DNA of 64,000 nt from Streptomyces sp. NBC_01296 (lineage in GTDB: Bacteria > Actinomycetota > Actinomycetes > Streptomycetales > Streptomycetaceae). The notes under the pieces are model-generated. The model ran no database searches, was not told the origin of the DNA, and worked only from the letters and a program-made list of their open reading frames with translations. The translations under genes and the position numbers were made by a program. Of this stretch, positions 61,291 through 64,000 are shown one piece after another. The stretch covers positions 8,122,001 through 8,186,000 of the forward strand of contig NZ_CP130720.1 of NCBI RefSeq assembly GCF_035984415.1. Direction: 5' to 3'. Position 1 is the first letter of the stretch; every line of letters starts with the position of its first letter.

Positions 61291-62862
61291 TCAGCGGTAG
61301 CGGATCACCCGGACCCCCGACTCGTGGAACGCGTCCAGGCTCCTCAGCTCCGCGGCGGAGGCATCGACGATGCCGACGTGACCCGCCTCGGTGTGCAGCC
61401 CCGTCAAGAGCAGCCCGGCACTCTCGCGTCCTCGGGCGTCCCGACGAAGGACCCACAGCAGGGCGCGTCCCCCGGCCGGCAGCGCGGCGACGGCCCGCAC
61501 GGCATCGACGACGGTCGCGTGCTCGGAGACCTCCATCGCCGGGCCCAGCTCCGTAAGGGTGGAGGCCAGCCATTCGGCCTTCCCCGCGGGAGGCGTCGGG
61601 CCGGCCGGCTCGCCCCGGTCCCAGGTGGCAAGGAATCCCCACGGGTCGGAGTTCGGCAGCAGGAACGGCTCCTGAGGCCCCTTGGGCACCACCACGGCCG
61701 CGTCGAGCATCGCGTGCCTCCAGTCCCCGCTCCGCACGGCGGACGAGGTCTGGCACGCGAAGAGCCAGCCGCGGGCCGTCTCGTCCGCGGCGTCCGGCGA
61801 CACCAGCTCGACGGGTTCCGCGTACGTGCGGCGCAGCCACTCCTCGGCCTTGTGCCGGGCGGCCTCGAAATCGTCGGCCCGCGCCGGGCCCCCGGGCCGC
61901 ACCCGGGCGAAGACCAGTTCCAGCACCCCGGCCGTGTCCAAGCGGGCCAGCCCGCCGGTCATCCCGTCGAGGAACACCACGGAACCGCCGTTGTTGTGCG
62001 CGTACAGCAGGTGGCCGCTGACCTCCGTGCCGCCGAGGGCGCGTCGCACCCACACCACGCCCTGGGTGTCCGGACCGGTCTGCTCCGCCCGCTCGATGAC
62101 CTCGTCCCAGCTCGCGCACCGCAGTTGTTCGGCGCCGGGGAAGTAGCGTCGCAACAGCAGCTCCCACCATCCCGGAGCCTCGTGCGCCGGCTGCCACGGC
62201 AACGGGCACGACGGTGCCCCGGCGATCGCCGCCGCCATGGTGACCACGCATCCGCGGGAATTCAGGCGTCGCGTCTGGGCCCCGGGGTCACGCTCCACGG
62301 GGTCCTGCGTGTAGGCCGCGGCGTCCCGCCACGGATCGTCGGCCGCCGGGTGGAACGGCGTGCCGAGGTCCTTGGGCACGACCAGCGAAGCGGCCAGCAT
62401 CGGCGTCCGCGGATACCCCGGCTGCGCGGTGGTCCGGCAGGCGAACAGCCAGGTCCCGGCGTCCTCGGCCACGGGCTCGATCGCGACCAGCTCCACCAGG
62501 CCGTGGTAGGTGGTCAGAAGCCACTGCAGGGCCATCTGCCACGGCTCGGCCTTCACCGTCCTGGCCAGGCCCGCGGTCGCCCAGCCGCCGTGCCGTACGT
62601 AGGCGAAGTACTCGTCCAGGGGCAGGTGCGACGGCGGGAACCGCACGGCGGAGCCGTCCTTGGGTACGAGCACGACGCTCGTCAGCGCAGCGGCCGGCGA
62701 ACCCGCCGCACCGGGACCCGGGTGTGCTGCGTAGTGGATGATCCAGGCGAGCGGGTCTTCCCGGGACAGCTCCTCTTGCAGGGCGATCGTCCGGGATTCG
62801 TGGGCGTACGCCCGTTCGAGATGCGTCCGTGCCGCTTCCAGGGCCTCGTTCAACGTGAGCAT
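61291..62862 (-). CDS. Multi-domain YrhB/Imm35-type protein with toxin-fold-like segments (probable immunity)
   Basis: 523 residues. Three related blocks carry the YrhB/Imm35 pattern: residues 1-95 (TLNEALEAARTHL...VVLVPKDGS), 105-190 (WLLTTYHGLVELVAIEP...LVVPKDLG) and 340-425 (WLRRTYAEPVELVSPD...VVVPKGPQ). Between them, 200-330 ends in GVVWVRR..SGHLLYAHNN..VVFLDGMTG. That resembles the papain-like toxin domain encoded by the upstream gene, and a shorter copy ends the protein (LLWVLRRD, EAGHVGIVD). It begins 18 bp after the toxin stop. It is the likely immunity protein; mimicry of the toxin fold is an inference. Confidence 0.75.
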   Translation of the reverse strand: MLTLNEALEAARTHLERAYAHESRTIALQEELSREDPLAWIIHYAAHPGPGAAGSPAAALTSVVLVPKDGSAVRFPPSHLPLDEYFAYVRHGGWATAGLARTVKAEPWQMALQWLLTTYHGLVELVAIEPVAEDAGTWLFACRTTAQPGYPRTPMLAASLVVPKDLGTPFHPAADDPWRDAAAYTQDPVERDPGAQTRRLNSRGCVVTMAAAIAGAPSCPLPWQPAHEAPGWWELLLRRYFPGAEQLRCASWDEVIERAEQTGPDTQGVVWVRRALGGTEVSGHLLYAHNNGGSVVFLDGMTGGLARLDTAGVLELVFARVRPGGPARADDFEAARHKAEEWLRRTYAEPVELVSPDAADETARGWLFACQTSSAVRSGDWRHAMLDAAVVVPKGPQEPFLLPNSDPWGFLATWDRGEPAGPTPPAGKAEWLASTLTELGPAMEVSEHATVVDAVRAVAALPAGGRALLWVLRRDARGRESAGLLLTGLHTEAGHVGIVDASAAELRSLDAFHESGVRVIRYR

Positions 62863-62880
62863 TGCTGTTTCCTGACGGGG

Positions 62881-64000
62881 TTAGCGGTAGGGGACATGGG
62901 CGATCTCGCTGATGTTGGACGTCTCCAGTTTGGCCAGCGTCCCGGTCTGGCCGTCCAAGAAGACCACTCCGTGCGGGGTGTTCACGGCACTGAAGACGTG
63001 GCCCGGCCCGCCGTGGCGGGAAATGGCGACCACGCTGCGCGAGTCCGGACCCCGTTGTTCCAGGTCCTTGATGATGTCGTCGTAGTTGTTGACGACCTTC
63101 TTCGCGTCCGGAGTCACCCCGAGCTCCTTGTACGGGATGTCACCGGGCCCGGTCTTCGGGGCGGCCGACACCTCGACCCCGTCCAGCCGTTTGTCGAGGG
63201 TGGCCACGTTGTGCGTGCAGTTGTACTCGTAGCCCGGCATGCCCGTGTTGTTCATGTCCTTCAGCCACGGGTACTGGTCGTCGAGGAACTTCTGGGCCTG
63301 CTTCGCACCGACGGAGTCGGCGTGGATGGCGCTGCGCTCCGTGACACCCTTCGCCGGCTGCGCCAGGTGCGACCACGCCGACGGCTTCGCGGCCACCGTC
63401 TCCGCGACCCGTACGCCCGCCCGCGCCCCTCCCAGGCCCTTGGTCCCGAGCAGCTCGGGCACCAGCCGGCCGAGGCCCTCGGAGGGGTCGTCCTTGAAGC
63501 TGTCGATCAGGGCCCCCGGAATCCGCTCCGGGTGGGCGGCCGTCGACACGAGGCCGGCAAGCGTCATGTTGAGGTGCTGCGCGTACTCGGCCGGGTGGGT
63601 CAGGTTGTACGGATCCATCGGGTTCAGGCCGCGCGCGAAGTTCAGCAGCCCCGCCGTGCCCTTGACCACTCCGCCGACGAAGTGGTTGAGCTCCACGGCC
63701 TCCGCGCCGTAGTAGTCGCCGATCCCCGCCAGCGCCCGCTCGGACGGGGGCGGTTCGGCCGGGGCGTGCGCCAGCGCCGCCGCCAGCGCCTTCTGTGCGT
63801 CGCCGGCCGCGTCGTTGCGCTGCCTGCGGGCTTCCTTCAGGATCTCGTGGGCCCGCGTGCCGTCGGCCTTCCCGGCGTCGACGGGCTCCACCGGCTTCTC
63901 GCCGGGGTCCTTGCCCGCGTCCGCCGCCGCCGTGTAGGCCTTGGCCTTGGACACGTAGTCCTCGTGCGCTTCCTTGGCCTGCTTGACGGCCGCCTTGTAG
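62881..64000 (-). CDS. Polymorphic toxin with C-terminal papain-like (Tox-PL/glutamine deamidase) domain (partial, 5' end off window)
   Basis: The frame is open to the window edge (373 codons shown), so the N-terminus, probably a WXG/T7SS-type or other secretion module, is outside. A charged coiled-coil stretch is followed by GVVKGTAGLLNFARGLNPMDPYN, a linker common in actinomycete polymorphic toxins. The last 130 residues fit the papain-like toxin fold: Cys of YNCTHNVATLDKRL (codon 63217-63219), SRSVVAISRHGGPGHVFSA with the His, and VVFLDGQTG with the Asp/Gln. It should deamidate or proteolyse a target in a rival cell. The immunity candidate follows 18 bp later. Confidence 0.82.
   Translation of the reverse strand, partial: YKAAVKQAKEAHEDYVSKAKAYTAAADAGKDPGEKPVEPVDAGKADGTRAHEILKEARRQRNDAAGDAQKALAAALAHAPAEPPPSERALAGIGDYYGAEAVELNHFVGGVVKGTAGLLNFARGLNPMDPYNLTHPAEYAQHLNMTLAGLVSTAAHPERIPGALIDSFKDDPSEGLGRLVPELLGTKGLGGARAGVRVAETVAAKPSAWSHLAQPAKGVTERSAIHADSVGAKQAQKFLDDQYPWLKDMNNTGMPGYEYNCTHNVATLDKRLDGVEVSAAPKTGPGDIPYKELGVTPDAKKVVNNYDDIIKDLEQRGPDSRSVVAISRHGGPGHVFSAVNTPHGVVFLDGQTGTLAKLETSNISEIAHVPYR

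Overview
The window is chromosomal DNA from a Streptomyces-like actinomycete. The evidence is very high G+C, coding third positions almost always G or C, GTG starts and ATGA/GTGA overlaps, and typical families: SpoIIE-type phosphatases, TetR, ECF sigma with a CU044_5270 partner, FABP/nitrobindin, and trypco1. The mix of regulators, efflux pumps, conflict systems, broken genes and one rearrangement junction looks like accessory chromosome. No rRNA, tRNA, CRISPR array or insertion sequence was recognised.

Layout. 1-2.1 kb: a DNA-damage-type promoter drives a macrodomain protein and then a uracil-DNA-glycosylase-like/ADP-ribosyltransferase fusion that runs off the left edge. 2.2-14.4 kb: DUF998 protein, two DHA2 efflux pumps, nitrobindin-like protein, an SDR with a TetR, a secreted Het-C-like protein, a class II amidotransferase, a carotenoid oxygenase and a large STAND-like ATPase regulator. 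14.5-17.2 kb: a cytochrome P450 and a phosphocholine phospholipase C, both missing their 5' parts and joined head to head at a CATATG (a rearrangement junction). 17.5-24.7 kb: a glycosyltransferase, methyltransferase, GtrA protein, decayed TIGR03086 gene, secreted protein and a SpoIIE phosphatase.

25.1-31.9 kb: a compact RiPP-type cluster. It has a 39-residue precursor with four tandem AVVHNR units, a hairpin attenuator, a leader-binding/E1-like/YcaO fusion enzyme, an MFS exporter, a GNAT, a LuxR regulator with a degenerate receiver, and a DUF885 metallopeptidase. The repeated units contain no Cys, Ser or Thr, so ordinary azoline chemistry cannot act on them. This is the best candidate here for an undescribed system.

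31.9-43.9 kb: regulators, transporters and stress genes, including a frameshifted SDR beside a TetR gene that lost its DNA-binding domain. 43.9-57.9 kb: two adjacent conflict loci. One is a 1643-residue TPR-CHAT protease-like protein divergent from a small Cys/His-motif protein and a membrane protein. The other is a trypco1 protein coupled to a trypsin-NTPase-TM-propeller protein. A frameshifted MFS pump lies between them. 57.9-61.3 kb: a quinone-oxidoreductase/TetR pair, then a frameshifted FAD monooxygenase beside a second TetR remnant with an intact 26-bp palindrome. 61.3-64 kb: a polymorphic toxin with a papain-like C-terminal domain (5' end off the window) and, downstream, a multi-domain YrhB/Imm35-type protein as probable immunity.

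Several frameshifts lie in or next to C/G-rich tracts, so either local gene decay or sequencing error must be considered.
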